Shown piece by piece: positions 1-7,825 of a stretch of 21,543 nucleotides of DNA (positions are counted from its first letter, which is position 1; the number at the start of each line of letters is the position of its first letter). The stretch is from a virus. The stretch lies in IMG/VR virus record IMGVR_UViG_3300017528_000459, positions 1 to 21,543 of that record; one strand, given 5' to 3'. The notes under the pieces are model-generated. The model worked only from the letters and a program-made list of their open reading frames with translations, did no database searches and had not been told where the DNA came from. The position numbers were made by a program, and so were the translations under genes.

Positions 1-135
1 CGCCGTGATGGCGATGACGCGCTTATAAAGATCCTGCTGCTCGCCGAAGGTGGTCTTCTGCTGCGCGGTTGTTTCCTTGTAGAAGGCCGTCTGTGCAGCC
101 TCATTGGCCTTTGATTCAGCTGATGGTCCCCCCAT
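1..135 (-). CDS. Ala/Gln-rich virion protein, N-terminal part only (runs off window)
   Basis: The first 45 codons of a gene starting at ATG 135, behind a near-perfect AAGGAGG ribosome binding site. The visible sequence MGGPSAESKANEAAQTAFYK... is hydrophilic, rich in Ala, Gln, Thr and Lys, and likely helical. Such N-termini are common in podovirus internal virion (ejection) proteins, and its place after a GNAT-like gene matches T7 gp14-16. This is inference from order only, since most of the protein is outside the window. Confidence 0.7.
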   Translation of the reverse strand, partial: MGGPSAESKANEAAQTAFYKETTAQQKTTFGEQQDLYKRVIAITA

Positions 136-556
136 CGGGCGCCTCCTTCCCCTCAAGATTTGACACGTGCAGGTTGATCATCGGTACCACCACGGCCTTC
201 CACCCATATCGCTGGGCAAACTCTAAAACCGTCTCGTCGAATGTGACAAAATACGCATCAGGAATATTGTTTACGTGCATCTCGTAGATCATGACCGTCT
301 GCCAGGCACGCAGCGCCGCGGCCTCGGTGATCGGCGATAATCCCGGCTTAAAGGCCAGGCTCTCAACGATGTTTCCATTCACCACCGGGATGAAACCGAC
401 AATGCCCGTGTCGTCAAACGCGACATAAACCTTTGCCTGCTTTTTGGTGAAGATGTCTGGGTCAAACCTGTTCTTATCACGCCCCGCGTACAGCCACTCA
501 GCGTGGACCTTTTTATCTTCATCACGAAAGGGTCGAACCCAGACCTGATGACTCAT
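116..556 (-). CDS. GNAT-like (acetyltransferase-fold) virion protein
   Basis: A 146-aa protein; ATG at 556 in an ATGA overlap. Segments KVYVAFDDTGIVGFIPVVNG (about 42-61), then a helix AALRAWQTVMIYEMHVNN, and LEFAQRYGWKAVVVPM near the end follow the order of strands and helices in GNAT folds. The glycine-rich acetyl-CoA loop (R/Q-x2-G-x-G/A) is not seen, so catalytic activity is doubtful. T7 gp13, an internal virion protein at the equivalent place after the nozzle gene, is also GNAT-like, which supports a virion role. It overlaps the next gene by 20 nt. Confidence 0.68.
   Translation of the reverse strand: MSHQVWVRPFRDEDKKVHAEWLYAGRDKNRFDPDIFTKKQAKVYVAFDDTGIVGFIPVVNGNIVESLAFKPGLSPITEAAALRAWQTVMIYEMHVNNIPDAYFVTFDETVLEFAQRYGWKAVVVPMINLHVSNLEGKEAPDGGTIS
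142..148 (-). promoter_or_regulatory. Strong ribosome binding site of the last gene
   Basis: AAGGAGG on the minus strand, six bases before the ATG at 135. It lies inside the end of the GNAT-like gene and fixes the start of the gene that runs off the window. Confidence 0.75.
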
Positions 557-867
557 CGTCTCTTTCCCCGGTCCACGAGAACCAAGATGCCATCCTTCAT
601 CTGGCCATTGGTTTCGGCAATCGCCTCGAGAATCTCCGTCTGTCGATTTAGCACCGGTAAGATGTCCTGCTTCAACGTGTCGACAAAGACCTCTTTCATG
701 TCTCCACGCATCTCAAGCCGCTTGCCGTTGCCGTTGGCCTTTTGCTCATCGGTCTGTTTGTGCTTTCGCAATAAAACCTTCTCCGCGATGATGCTTGGAA
801 TTTCACGAAGTGTTAGCCCCACGATGATGCCCGCTGCTGAAACGATCGCACTTTCACCACCCGTCAT
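553..867 (-). CDS. Small single-membrane-segment protein
   Basis: A 104-aa protein; ATG at 867 is chosen because GGGAGAGG sits just before it, which makes an upstream in-frame start at 900 unlikely. Residues about 6-22 (SAIVSAAGIIVGLTL) form one probable transmembrane helix. The rest is charged and helical, with a KHKQTDEQKANGNGKRLEMRG spacer and a likely coiled coil (VLNRQTEILEAIAETNG). It could be a holin-like protein, an inner-membrane virion protein ejected with DNA, or a spanin-like partner; none of these is proven. ATGA overlap couples it to the next gene. Confidence 0.68.
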   Translation of the reverse strand: MTGGESAIVSAAGIIVGLTLREIPSIIAEKVLLRKHKQTDEQKANGNGKRLEMRGDMKEVFVDTLKQDILPVLNRQTEILEAIAETNGQMKDGILVLVDRGKRR

Positions 868-877
868 GACCTCTCCC

Positions 878-1471
878 TTACTGGACCAAGAAAAGTTCAA
901 CCGTACCGCCGGTTGGCGTCAACGACCCCGCGGTTGGATTCAAAAAGTCTACCGCAAGAAGATTATCACCGACCACCCGCAGCGCGAGGGCGACCACGCC
1001 CACCAGCTGCTTCGTAACCCATTGAAATCCGAGCAGTGTGTCCGCCGCCGAGATCCCGCCGACCGTGAAAGTTTGTGTCGCGGTTACCCCGGCCCCCACG
1101 GCCGCGGGACTTAAGGTCCCCGTCACCGTGTTATACCGGTTCAACGGCGCCCCACCACCGATGATAGGCGCTACTAACTTTTTTCCGACTAGCGTCTGCG
1201 GCGTGTTTGACTTGCTCACCGAGTTTGGCGGCACCATAACGCTTGACCGCGAGCCGTACCTGAACTGACGGGCCCCGTTATAGAAATCGGTCCCGATGAT
1301 GATGTTCGGCGGAAATACCCCCCGCACCGGCAGCATCTCCGGCGGTTGGGAGGTGACCAGCGCAAACGGATCCCGAGAGGTGCGCCATGAGCCCTCCATC
1401 ACTGCCTTAGCATCCGGATAGTCCGAACGATAGCGTAGGTTGCTTTTTACGGCTTCCTCGATCCTAGGCAT
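878..1471 (-). CDS. Small tail/virion protein with beta-rich C-terminal domain
   Basis: A 197-aa protein; ATG at 1471 in a TGATG overlap with the nozzle-like gene. The N-terminus (MPRIEEAVKSNLRYRSDYPDA) is helical. From about residue 118 a domain rich in small and beta residues follows: TGTLSPAAVGAGVTATQTFT, then VGGISAADTLLGFQW, LRVVGDNLLAVDFLNPTAG and GTVELFLVQ. This 'T-F-T-V-x-G ... L-x-V-x-F-x-N-x-T' pattern is common at the C-terminus of small phage tail proteins, often found in tail fibre or minor capsid contexts. A structural role near the tail tip is likely; the exact family is not named. Confidence 0.72.
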   Translation of the reverse strand: MPRIEEAVKSNLRYRSDYPDAKAVMEGSWRTSRDPFALVTSQPPEMLPVRGVFPPNIIIGTDFYNGARQFRYGSRSSVMVPPNSVSKSNTPQTLVGKKLVAPIIGGGAPLNRYNTVTGTLSPAAVGAGVTATQTFTVGGISAADTLLGFQWVTKQLVGVVALALRVVGDNLLAVDFLNPTAGSLTPTGGTVELFLVQ

Positions 1472-4400
1472 CACCCTTGCTCCGGTACCAGAGCTCCGCG
1501 CACCGTCAGGCCGAGCAGCTCATCCCGCGTCGCCGTCGCGCCGCCTGACAGCTTGATCTGCAGGTGCTTGCACAGCGGCGGCGTGGGCCCCTGGGCCAGG
1601 TAAAATCGGTTGGACAGGACCGATGAGCTCGGCGCGAGCTGCGGAGGGTCATTGACGCTATTCGGCAAACTTTCAAATGAGCCCGAAATCTCATCAAGCA
1701 GCACGCTTACAGCGGGCTGCACGCCGCTTGCGGCGCGAGTCTCGGTCGTGATTGACTCCACCTCGGCCAACGTGCCGGAAGAGGCAAGAGGCAAGCTGCC
1801 GATTACCGCCGACCACGTAAAGCTTGACCCGTTGTCCGAAAATACCGTCGGATCACGAAAAAGAACTTGAAATGTTTGGATCGGCGAGTTGAGGTAGAAC
1901 ACTTGCACCTTAACCGATGAGACATTAAAGGTTACGTTCGGGCTCGTGGCCACGCTGGCCTGCAGCTGAAAGCCGAACGCCGAGTTGTTGAGCAGCGTCG
2001 CCGTAAGCGTCTGCCCCCAATTGCTGGCGATACTCCCAAAGGATACCGTGCCACTGGACGTGGGAAGCTGAAAGGTGTACGATGGAGAAAAACCCACGGG
2101 ACTGATCCAGCTTAACGTCAACATCGCGTCTGGGTTACTGCTCGACTGGCTTCCCGTCACGAAGACCTTCACACCCAAGATATTGTTATTAGGAACGTTG
2201 AGACCGTAGTTGGTTGCTTGCAAAAACTTGGAGCTGAGCGTCCCCGCTGACGGTGGAAGGGTGATCTCGTAGATGTTCATCGCAAGAGCGCCCACGTTCG
2301 AGCTCGACGTGAGAGTGACCGTGTCAGTTCCTGCCACGCTGCTGATCGGGGCCAAGAAGATGGCGACCTTCGACGTGGTCTGAACGGCAGTAAATACGTT
2401 TCCCAGCGAGTCGGTCACCGTCAGGGCTGATGCTAACCCGCTGGTCCCCACCGCCACGACCAAAAAGTTGCCTTGCGCGACCGCGGATGTTAGCTGTACC
2501 GCGATGCTCTTAAATTGGGCCCCTTCATTTCCAAAGCTATCCGCTGCGCTTTTTTGCTGTACGATGGTGGGCGCCGCACCGCTGCCCGATTTGAAGGTCG
2601 CGATCGCCGCTGACCAGCTGTTCGAGCGCGAAAGCGTCGCCGTTCCCGTAACGGCGCCGGCGACAGCCTGATTTTGGTGCTCCGCGCCAAAGACAAAGTA
2701 ATAGTCAGTTTCAATCGGGTCTCCACCGTGCCCGACATTGGTGATGACCTCACGATAGATGTCCGAAAATTGATTGTCAAGCGTCCAGCCACCGCCCGCC
2801 GTCACCGTCGTCGCTAGCGTCGGACCCGTGCCCGCGACCACCGTTATATCGAGCTCATTGTTCGCCGTCGTTGTCACGCTGCCCGTTGATGGGCTCGTGC
2901 TGCTGCCGGTCGCTCCTCCCGAGACATCTTTGCCTCCCGGAGAGCCCTGAACGTTGAGCTGCACGGTGGCCGGAGAGGCCGGATTGCCCAACGTAACGTT
3001 ATTCGGGTTGGTCCAGGCCGTTCCTGATCCCGAGTTGGCCCCCGTGCCGGTCAGCTGCCCGAGGGTTAGGGTCCCCGTGCTGTTATTCGGAGCCCCCACC
3101 AACAGCTGATGGACCCCCGGGCTGGTCTCGACCGAGGCAACAGCTTGCGCGCCGTTGGTGATCGTGGCAAACGGCGACCACACCGCTTGGGGCTCACCGC
3201 TTACGCTCGCTCCCACCTGATTGGGATTAACCCTAAACCAGCCGGTGGAACCATCGGCAAGAAATATCGCATTGTCAATCGAGCCACCCACGTGCCGGGC
3301 CACGTATGATTTTGATGGATCAAAGTTGGCGGTGATCTTGTCGCCGATCGTAAAGCCCGTCTCCACCGAGCCCGCGCTGGCGTTCAGCGTCAAAAATTGC
3401 TTATCGGACGTGTGCATCCAGGTGGTTGAACCGTCCGAGTCGATCGAGTTGTAACTTCGTATCCCATGACCAGGCAGGATCCTAACCGGGTTGAACGACG
3501 CGAGGTCGCTGCCCGTGATCAGCCACAAGTCACCCACGGTCCAAACCATCAGGCCCGCCGTGATCGACCACGAGCGAATGATCTGTTGGTCGAGCGGAAT
3601 CACGTTCGCCAGCGCGAATGACTCGGCGATCACACCATTTTGCACGATGTTTAGCAATGACGCGTTATCCGGACCCGCGGAAAAATAAAGATTGTTGCCG
3701 ACGCTTATCCACATCCGCGACTGATGCCACACCGGGTTGATCGCACCCGCGGGCGGCGGACTGTTCAGAAGTCCAATGGGCGCATAGATCGTGCTCAGGT
3801 TGGTGTCCTGCACCGTATCCACAAAGGTCCATAAGCCACCATTTGCCGGGTTGGCGAAGGTGGACACCTGGAACCAGAACGCGCCACCGTCGGCATTGCG
3901 ATACACCGCAATCTGATTGACCTGCGGATCGAGGGAACCGGGACCCGCGATCGTGTAGGCAATCCCTAGGTTATTAGAAAAGGTCGAGGTGGACACGCTG
4001 AACGATGAAACGTTGGACGGTTGTCCGGTGGTCTGGTTGAGATAGGCAAAGAGCCACTTATAGCCCGTCTTGGGAGAGAGCCCATTGGGGCCTCCTTGCA
4101 CCCAGGTTACCCCGCCGTCGGTCGTCGTCGTGTTGGGCAGCAACGGCCACGTCGGAACGGTTCCGCCAGAGGTGCCGGCGACGGTAACCGTCTCGAGGTT
4201 TCCATTCGCGTCCGTGATCGAGTCGCCCACGTTGTAGGCATGCGTCGCCTGCCAATAGGCGCTAAGCGCGGTGGCCGAAACAGACGGGGCCACCGTGGGG
4301 GCCACGATTCCCCAGAGGGAAACACCTTGCGGCTGCGGTCCCGTTATCTGGGTTGGGGTGGCGATCGTTCCGAGCTCCAGCTGCGCGCCGTAGATCTGAA

Positions 4401-5262
4401 TGGGATTTAGCCCAGAAGATTGCTGTAGTATAAAGCAAAGTTGTACGACCGCTGCAGAAGCCGTCCCGGTGATGGAGTAACGTGTCCAAGTTTGGGTTAA
4501 GGCAACCGTTGCCGAAGCGATAACGGCTCCCGATACATTATCTATAATTTTCAAAAGTTGTTGGGGAGAGCCATTATTCGCGCGCAGCCAAATAGAAGCG
4601 GTAAAAGTGTTAGACGCAGCCGGGGTGTAAGCGGGAGTAAACACCTGAAAAACATTTCGATCTATAGCTGACCACGTTATCTGAGTGGCTTTAGAGCCCC
4701 CATTTGGATCAAATTGGTTGGTGACAACACCTGCCGGATTAGTATTAAGGAACCAGAAAGAAGCATCAGTAAAGGTATTGGACTGCCCAAGCAAATTTGG
4801 ACCCGTATACTTGAATTGATCGATGCCATCGGTCATGTACAGCGTGTTGCCCACCGTCCAAAAGTTGGTTTGCCCAGCGCCGGGACTCTTGTAAAATAGG
4901 ATGGCCGAGCCTGTGGGCTGGTAGATATAGACCGCGGTCGCGGTGTCGACAATGGTCTGGAGACTCGGGGGAGACGCTTGCTTGTACTCATAAAAGGCCA
5001 GCGGGGCCGGAATCGAGGTTGATCCAAACGACGACAGTCCAAAACGACGCTGCAGCGTTAGCGAGTTGGAGATCTCCACGTTGCTGCCGTCAATCAGCGC
5101 ATCAGGCTTACCACCCAAAAAGCGCGAGTTGTAGCGCGTGTCGATCGAGGCAAACGGGGAGCGCTGTGTCTGCAGACCCCCGATAAACTTGACCGTGGCC
5201 AGCGGGCGGAACTTGTCTGAGACTTGGGCTCCGTGAAGCTCCATCAAAGACGGATCAGGCAT
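1471..5262 (-). CDS. Large mosaic tail protein, nozzle / tail tubular B-like
   Basis: A 1263-aa virion protein. ATG at 5262 has GGGAG six bases upstream. Residues about 25-75 (FIGGLQTQRSP, RYNSRFLGGKPDALIDGSN, LTLQRRFG) match the N-terminus of short-tail nozzle proteins. Inserted parts: about 155-305, a carbohydrate-binding-like beta sandwich (NLLGQSNTFTDASFW ... TWTRYSITGT ... IYGAQLELG); about 333-395, a small domain with SITDANGN and TTTDGGVTWVQGG shared with the adaptor copy 2; about 745-1120, a beta domain (TAWTNPNNV ... KFLQATNYGLNVP) that seems to be interrupted by two similar beta units. The central part (400-745) is probably beta-propeller. Its position corresponds to T7 gp12. The TGA overlaps the next ATG (TGATG). 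Confidence 0.8.
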   Translation of the reverse strand: MPDPSLMELHGAQVSDKFRPLATVKFIGGLQTQRSPFASIDTRYNSRFLGGKPDALIDGSNVEISNSLTLQRRFGLSSFGSTSIPAPLAFYEYKQASPPSLQTIVDTATAVYIYQPTGSAILFYKSPGAGQTNFWTVGNTLYMTDGIDQFKYTGPNLLGQSNTFTDASFWFLNTNPAGVVTNQFDPNGGSKATQITWSAIDRNVFQVFTPAYTPAASNTFTASIWLRANNGSPQQLLKIIDNVSGAVIASATVALTQTWTRYSITGTASAAVVQLCFILQQSSGLNPIQIYGAQLELGTIATPTQITGPQPQGVSLWGIVAPTVAPSVSATALSAYWQATHAYNVGDSITDANGNLETVTVAGTSGGTVPTWPLLPNTTTTDGGVTWVQGGPNGLSPKTGYKWLFAYLNQTTGQPSNVSSFSVSTSTFSNNLGIAYTIAGPGSLDPQVNQIAVYRNADGGAFWFQVSTFANPANGGLWTFVDTVQDTNLSTIYAPIGLLNSPPPAGAINPVWHQSRMWISVGNNLYFSAGPDNASLLNIVQNGVIAESFALANVIPLDQQIIRSWSITAGLMVWTVGDLWLITGSDLASFNPVRILPGHGIRSYNSIDSDGSTTWMHTSDKQFLTLNASAGSVETGFTIGDKITANFDPSKSYVARHVGGSIDNAIFLADGSTGWFRVNPNQVGASVSGEPQAVWSPFATITNGAQAVASVETSPGVHQLLVGAPNNSTGTLTLGQLTGTGANSGSGTAWTNPNNVTLGNPASPATVQLNVQGSPGGKDVSGGATGSSTSPSTGSVTTTANNELDITVVAGTGPTLATTVTAGGGWTLDNQFSDIYREVITNVGHGGDPIETDYYFVFGAEHQNQAVAGAVTGTATLSRSNSWSAAIATFKSGSGAAPTIVQQKSAADSFGNEGAQFKSIAVQLTSAVAQGNFLVVAVGTSGLASALTVTDSLGNVFTAVQTTSKVAIFLAPISSVAGTDTVTLTSSSNVGALAMNIYEITLPPSAGTLSSKFLQATNYGLNVPNNNILGVKVFVTGSQSSSNPDAMLTLSWISPVGFSPSYTFQLPTSSGTVSFGSIASNWGQTLTATLLNNSAFGFQLQASVATSPNVTFNVSSVKVQVFYLNSPIQTFQVLFRDPTVFSDNGSSFTWSAVIGSLPLASSGTLAEVESITTETRAASGVQPAVSVLLDEISGSFESLPNSVNDPPQLAPSSSVLSNRFYLAQGPTPPLCKHLQIKLSGGATATRDELLGLTVRGALVPEQG
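4348..4798 (-). other. Low-GC domain insertion in nozzle-like gene
   Basis: This segment encodes the carbohydrate-binding-like beta sandwich (about residues 155-305). Counting six 60-base lines in it gives roughly 40-55% GC, against about 68% in a nearby line (4081-4140). Both ends carry near-identical short sequences (GGACCCGTAT at 4799-4808 and GGTCCCGTTAT at 4337-4347), encoding TGP at each side. Without the segment the flanking protein would read smoothly as YTGP-QPQG. This looks like a later domain insertion. Confidence 0.6.
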
Positions 5263-6073
5263 AGGGAGCTCCCTTCAGGCGCAGGTGCGCGCGCAACCTT
5301 GACAGGTCGCCGGCAAACGGTCCACGACAGATCTTCTGTCGTTCGGCCTCGATCGCGGGCGTCAACTTCAATCCATTTTCTTTTCGTCCGGTCATAAGAT
5401 ACTTCACGATCAGCAGGTTATGCTCCAGGTGGGGCTTCTCACGATGAGCCCCCGGCGTTAGGTAGTGCATATGCCAAACCGACGGTACCTGCCAAACCTC
5501 GCCGCCCATCATCCAGGTTTTCAAGCACAGCAACGGCTCCTCACCACCCCAGCCGGTCAGCAAGCTTGTGTAGCCACCCGAGCTCAGGTACCAGTTGCGG
5601 TCAAGCATGAAACACGAATGGCCAAATTGTGCGACCGGGTAGGCTACCTTGCGAACCTCGGCATAGATGGCTCGCTTTACCCAAAGGTCTCCATCCCAAT
5701 TGGTCTCATGCGCAAAAACATTAAACAGCTCGGTTCCTTCCCAAACACGTATCGGAAACGTGATCTGCGACTCCAAACGCTGGTGTTCGAGCAACAGCTG
5801 TGAAATATCGGACACGACCACGTGGGACTCGAGCAAGAGCACGTTGGGGTACTTTGCCAGGTTGATGCCCGCGTCGCGTGAGTCCTGGGGTGAACCGAAG
5901 TTACCGCGCAGGCACCTTAGTCCTCGATTTTCCCATTTGGTTTCCGTGCCGCCATCTGCTACCACGATAATTTCGTAGTCAATCCCTTTGCCCTCAAGCT
6001 GCACCTGCACTCCCGCTACGGTCAGATAGCAAGTTGCGAGGTCCTTGTACGAAGTAACGACAACGCTAAGCAA
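5255..6073 (-). CDS. GT2/GT27-like glycosyltransferase with GalNAc-transferase-type motifs
   Basis: A 272-aa GT-A enzyme starting at TTG 6073 with GGAG seven bases before; it lies five bases after the previous stop (starting 6077). MLSVVVTSYKDL and YEIIVVADGG are the nucleotide-binding strands. RGNFGSPQDSRDAGINLAKYPNVLLLESHVVV (56-87) matches the region ending in the D-x-H metal motif of polypeptide GalNAc-transferases, here E82-S-H84. GHSCFMLDRNWYLSSGGYT leads to GWGGEEPLLCLKTWMMGG (174-191) and PSVWHMH, the Glyco_transf_7C-type module. The gene is set apart from the main glycan cluster, between the adaptor and nozzle genes, and overlaps the latter by 8 nt. Peptide glycosylation of a virion protein is an attractive but unproven role. 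Confidence 0.8.
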   Translation of the reverse strand: MLSVVVTSYKDLATCYLTVAGVQVQLEGKGIDYEIIVVADGGTETKWENRGLRCLRGNFGSPQDSRDAGINLAKYPNVLLLESHVVVSDISQLLLEHQRLESQITFPIRVWEGTELFNVFAHETNWDGDLWVKRAIYAEVRKVAYPVAQFGHSCFMLDRNWYLSSGGYTSLLTGWGGEEPLLCLKTWMMGGEVWQVPSVWHMHYLTPGAHREKPHLEHNLLIVKYLMTGRKENGLKLTPAIEAERQKICRGPFAGDLSRLRAHLRLKGAPYA

Positions 6074-6076
6074 TGA

Positions 6077-7102
6077 TCAGCTCCACCCTGGCCACCCTGG
6101 ATAGCCAAATGTACCGGCGCCGCCGCCCTCAGAAGCTCCTCCTTGAATCGGTTGCGCCGGATAAAATCCCATCTCGTTGTACTCGCGATCTGATGACTCC
6201 ATCGCGCTCTGGATGTCCTCCAACCATTGGGCGTACTCCGCGGGAAATTTCGCACGCTGTGCCGCACTCTCCGCCTGCTTCGTGCAAAAGGCAAGAAAAC
6301 CCTGCTTGACCAGATAATTCAAGTCATCAGGAATCGGCGAAATCGTTTGCTTGAGCGTGGTGATATTGGGTGGCTTTTGCTGATAAAGTACCCGCAGCTC
6401 CCACACAACAGATTGGAAGGTCGCGAGCGCGTCCACACGCAGCGCGATGCCATTGGGATCTTGCACCGTCCATCTTACGCTGCCATCGTTAACGATCGTT
6501 CCGCCCGCAGCTCCCGAAGCGGCAAACGGCGCCGTCAACCCTGTCGTGCCATAGGTCGTCACCACGAGGATGTTGCCATTCGCGTCGGTGATCGCCGTCA
6601 GCGGATTGGTGCTCGGCCCGCCGCCATTTAAGACGAGCGGATCGGTGTAGATACTTCCAGGTCCGGGGTCTCCCGGCCGACCCCGTCCCCACACCGCTGT
6701 CAGCGCGACGGAGTTCACCACCCAGGTAACCTTTTGCGGGCGTCCCGTGATCATGGCCGGAAGCAACGTATTCACCGTGTTGATGGGCAGAATTGGGATG
6801 GGATTAGACGTATTGTTGATATCCGCAATAACCGCCGACTGCAGCCAACCCAGTGCATTCTGGCTGATGGACGTCGGATAATCTTGCTGGTACGGTTGCG
6901 TCTGGATCGCGGGAAAGCGCGCCGCGTTCCACTTCCACGGGTTGGTCTTCGCCAGGATCTTCTTGACGATCTCATCAAGAAACGACACCGCGGGCTGATC
7001 AGAATAGCCCGCGAGCCCAACCACGGGACGTGTCCAGGGAAAGGTGCGCGCGTAGTCAATCAGCTGCTGCGCGTTTAGGGTTGAGGAGTTGGTGGTTGGC
7101 AT
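6077..7102 (-). CDS. Tail adaptor-like protein, copy 2, with inserted domain
   Basis: A 341-aa paralog of the preceding protein. ATG at 7102 follows the previous TAA directly. Shared landmarks: FLDEIVKKILAKTNPWKWNAARF (about 40-62), QDYPTSISQNALGWLQSA, and PIPDDLNYLVKQGFLAF near 265. Between about residues 130 and 215 it carries an extra segment absent from copy 1, with AITDANGNILVVTTYGTTGLTAP and GTIVNDGSVRWTVQDPNG. This is a small domain that also occurs in the large tail protein encoded downstream. The C-terminus is Gly/Pro-rich (GGASEGGGAGTFGYPGWPG). It is probably part of the neck or tail ring. Confidence 0.68.
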   Translation of the reverse strand: MPTTNSSTLNAQQLIDYARTFPWTRPVVGLAGYSDQPAVSFLDEIVKKILAKTNPWKWNAARFPAIQTQPYQQDYPTSISQNALGWLQSAVIADINNTSNPIPILPINTVNTLLPAMITGRPQKVTWVVNSVALTAVWGRGRPGDPGPGSIYTDPLVLNGGGPSTNPLTAITDANGNILVVTTYGTTGLTAPFAASGAAGGTIVNDGSVRWTVQDPNGIALRVDALATFQSVVWELRVLYQQKPPNITTLKQTISPIPDDLNYLVKQGFLAFCTKQAESAAQRAKFPAEYAQWLEDIQSAMESSDREYNEMGFYPAQPIQGGASEGGGAGTFGYPGWPGWS

Positions 7103-7825
7103 TTACAGTCTCGCCTGCTTTCCCTGTTGGGTCGACATCATGGAGTTTTGTCCCGTGCGCAGAACGCGCAGCTGATCCTCTAGGAAAATTGCCTTTTCAG
7201 TTTCCGTGAGACCTTCAGCCGCGCCCACGAGCTGTCTGAAAAAGATCTCGAGGTTCATCGCGTAGAGCTGCGGATTATACATGCCCTGCATCATGGCGAG
7301 CATGCCCTGCTCATATAAAAATGCGTACCGGTCCGGAATGGGTGACCAGGTGGTCGTTCCTAGCGGCGCGACCGCCTGCGGCGCGGCCTTCTGAAAGGTC
7401 AGCGTCACGGGATACGCGAGATCAGGCGCCGGCATGAGCCGGAAGGTGATATTTCCCGCGTTGTCATCCAACAGCGGCGCGATCTGCCACGAACGATTCT
7501 GCGTGGACTCCTTCGACAGCACCTGGTTGACCTCGATCTCAAACGTCTTTCCCGTGCTGGGATCGGTCAGCATCGCCTTTTCAAGCCAACCCCAATTCGC
7601 CAGGGAGACCACATAGTCCGTGATACCCGGCGTGCAGGTGATCGAGCTGTTCTCCACGCGATTCCAGCTCCACTTAAACGGCGGAGCCATGATGGTCTGT
7701 AGGATCTTATTGGCCGAGGTGACGCCGGGCTCGTCGGTGATCCCACCCACCCCACGCGTGACCCGCTGTACGATGAAGCCCGCAAGCCAGTTGAGGGTGT
7801 CGGTGATCTTTACCGTGGTGCTCAA
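7103..7825 (-). CDS. Tail adaptor / tail tubular A-like protein, copy 1
   Basis: A 240-aa protein, start TTG at 7825 (TTGA overlap, GGAG eight bases before). Sequence landmarks are ITDEPGVTSANKILQTIMAP, PFKWSWNR, ITDYVVSLANWGWLEKA, a central beta region, and PIPDRYAFLYEQGMLAMM followed by a helical C-terminus. It is clearly paralogous to the next gene, which has KIL, PWKWN, LGWLQSA and PIPDDLNYLVKQGFLA in the same order. In T7-like phages the corresponding slot holds gp11, the head-tail adaptor ring. The adaptor role is inferred from order, size and neighbours. Confidence 0.68.
   Translation of the reverse strand: MSTTVKITDTLNWLAGFIVQRVTRGVGGITDEPGVTSANKILQTIMAPPFKWSWNRVENSSITCTPGITDYVVSLANWGWLEKAMLTDPSTGKTFEIEVNQVLSKESTQNRSWQIAPLLDDNAGNITFRLMPAPDLAYPVTLTFQKAAPQAVAPLGTTTWSPIPDRYAFLYEQGMLAMMQGMYNPQLYAMNLEIFFRQLVGAAEGLTETEKAIFLEDQLRVLRTGQNSMMSTQQGKQARL

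Noticed and set aside
503-1114. Open frame of about 200 codons on the plus strand
   Set aside because: It lies opposite two or three well-supported, tightly packed minus-strand virion genes. It has no ribosome binding site of note and a composition expected for antisense shadow.
4348-4798. Low-GC stretch as a transposon or insertion sequence
   Set aside because: The reading frame stays open through it, there are no transposase motifs or terminal inverted repeats, and it encodes a compact beta domain.
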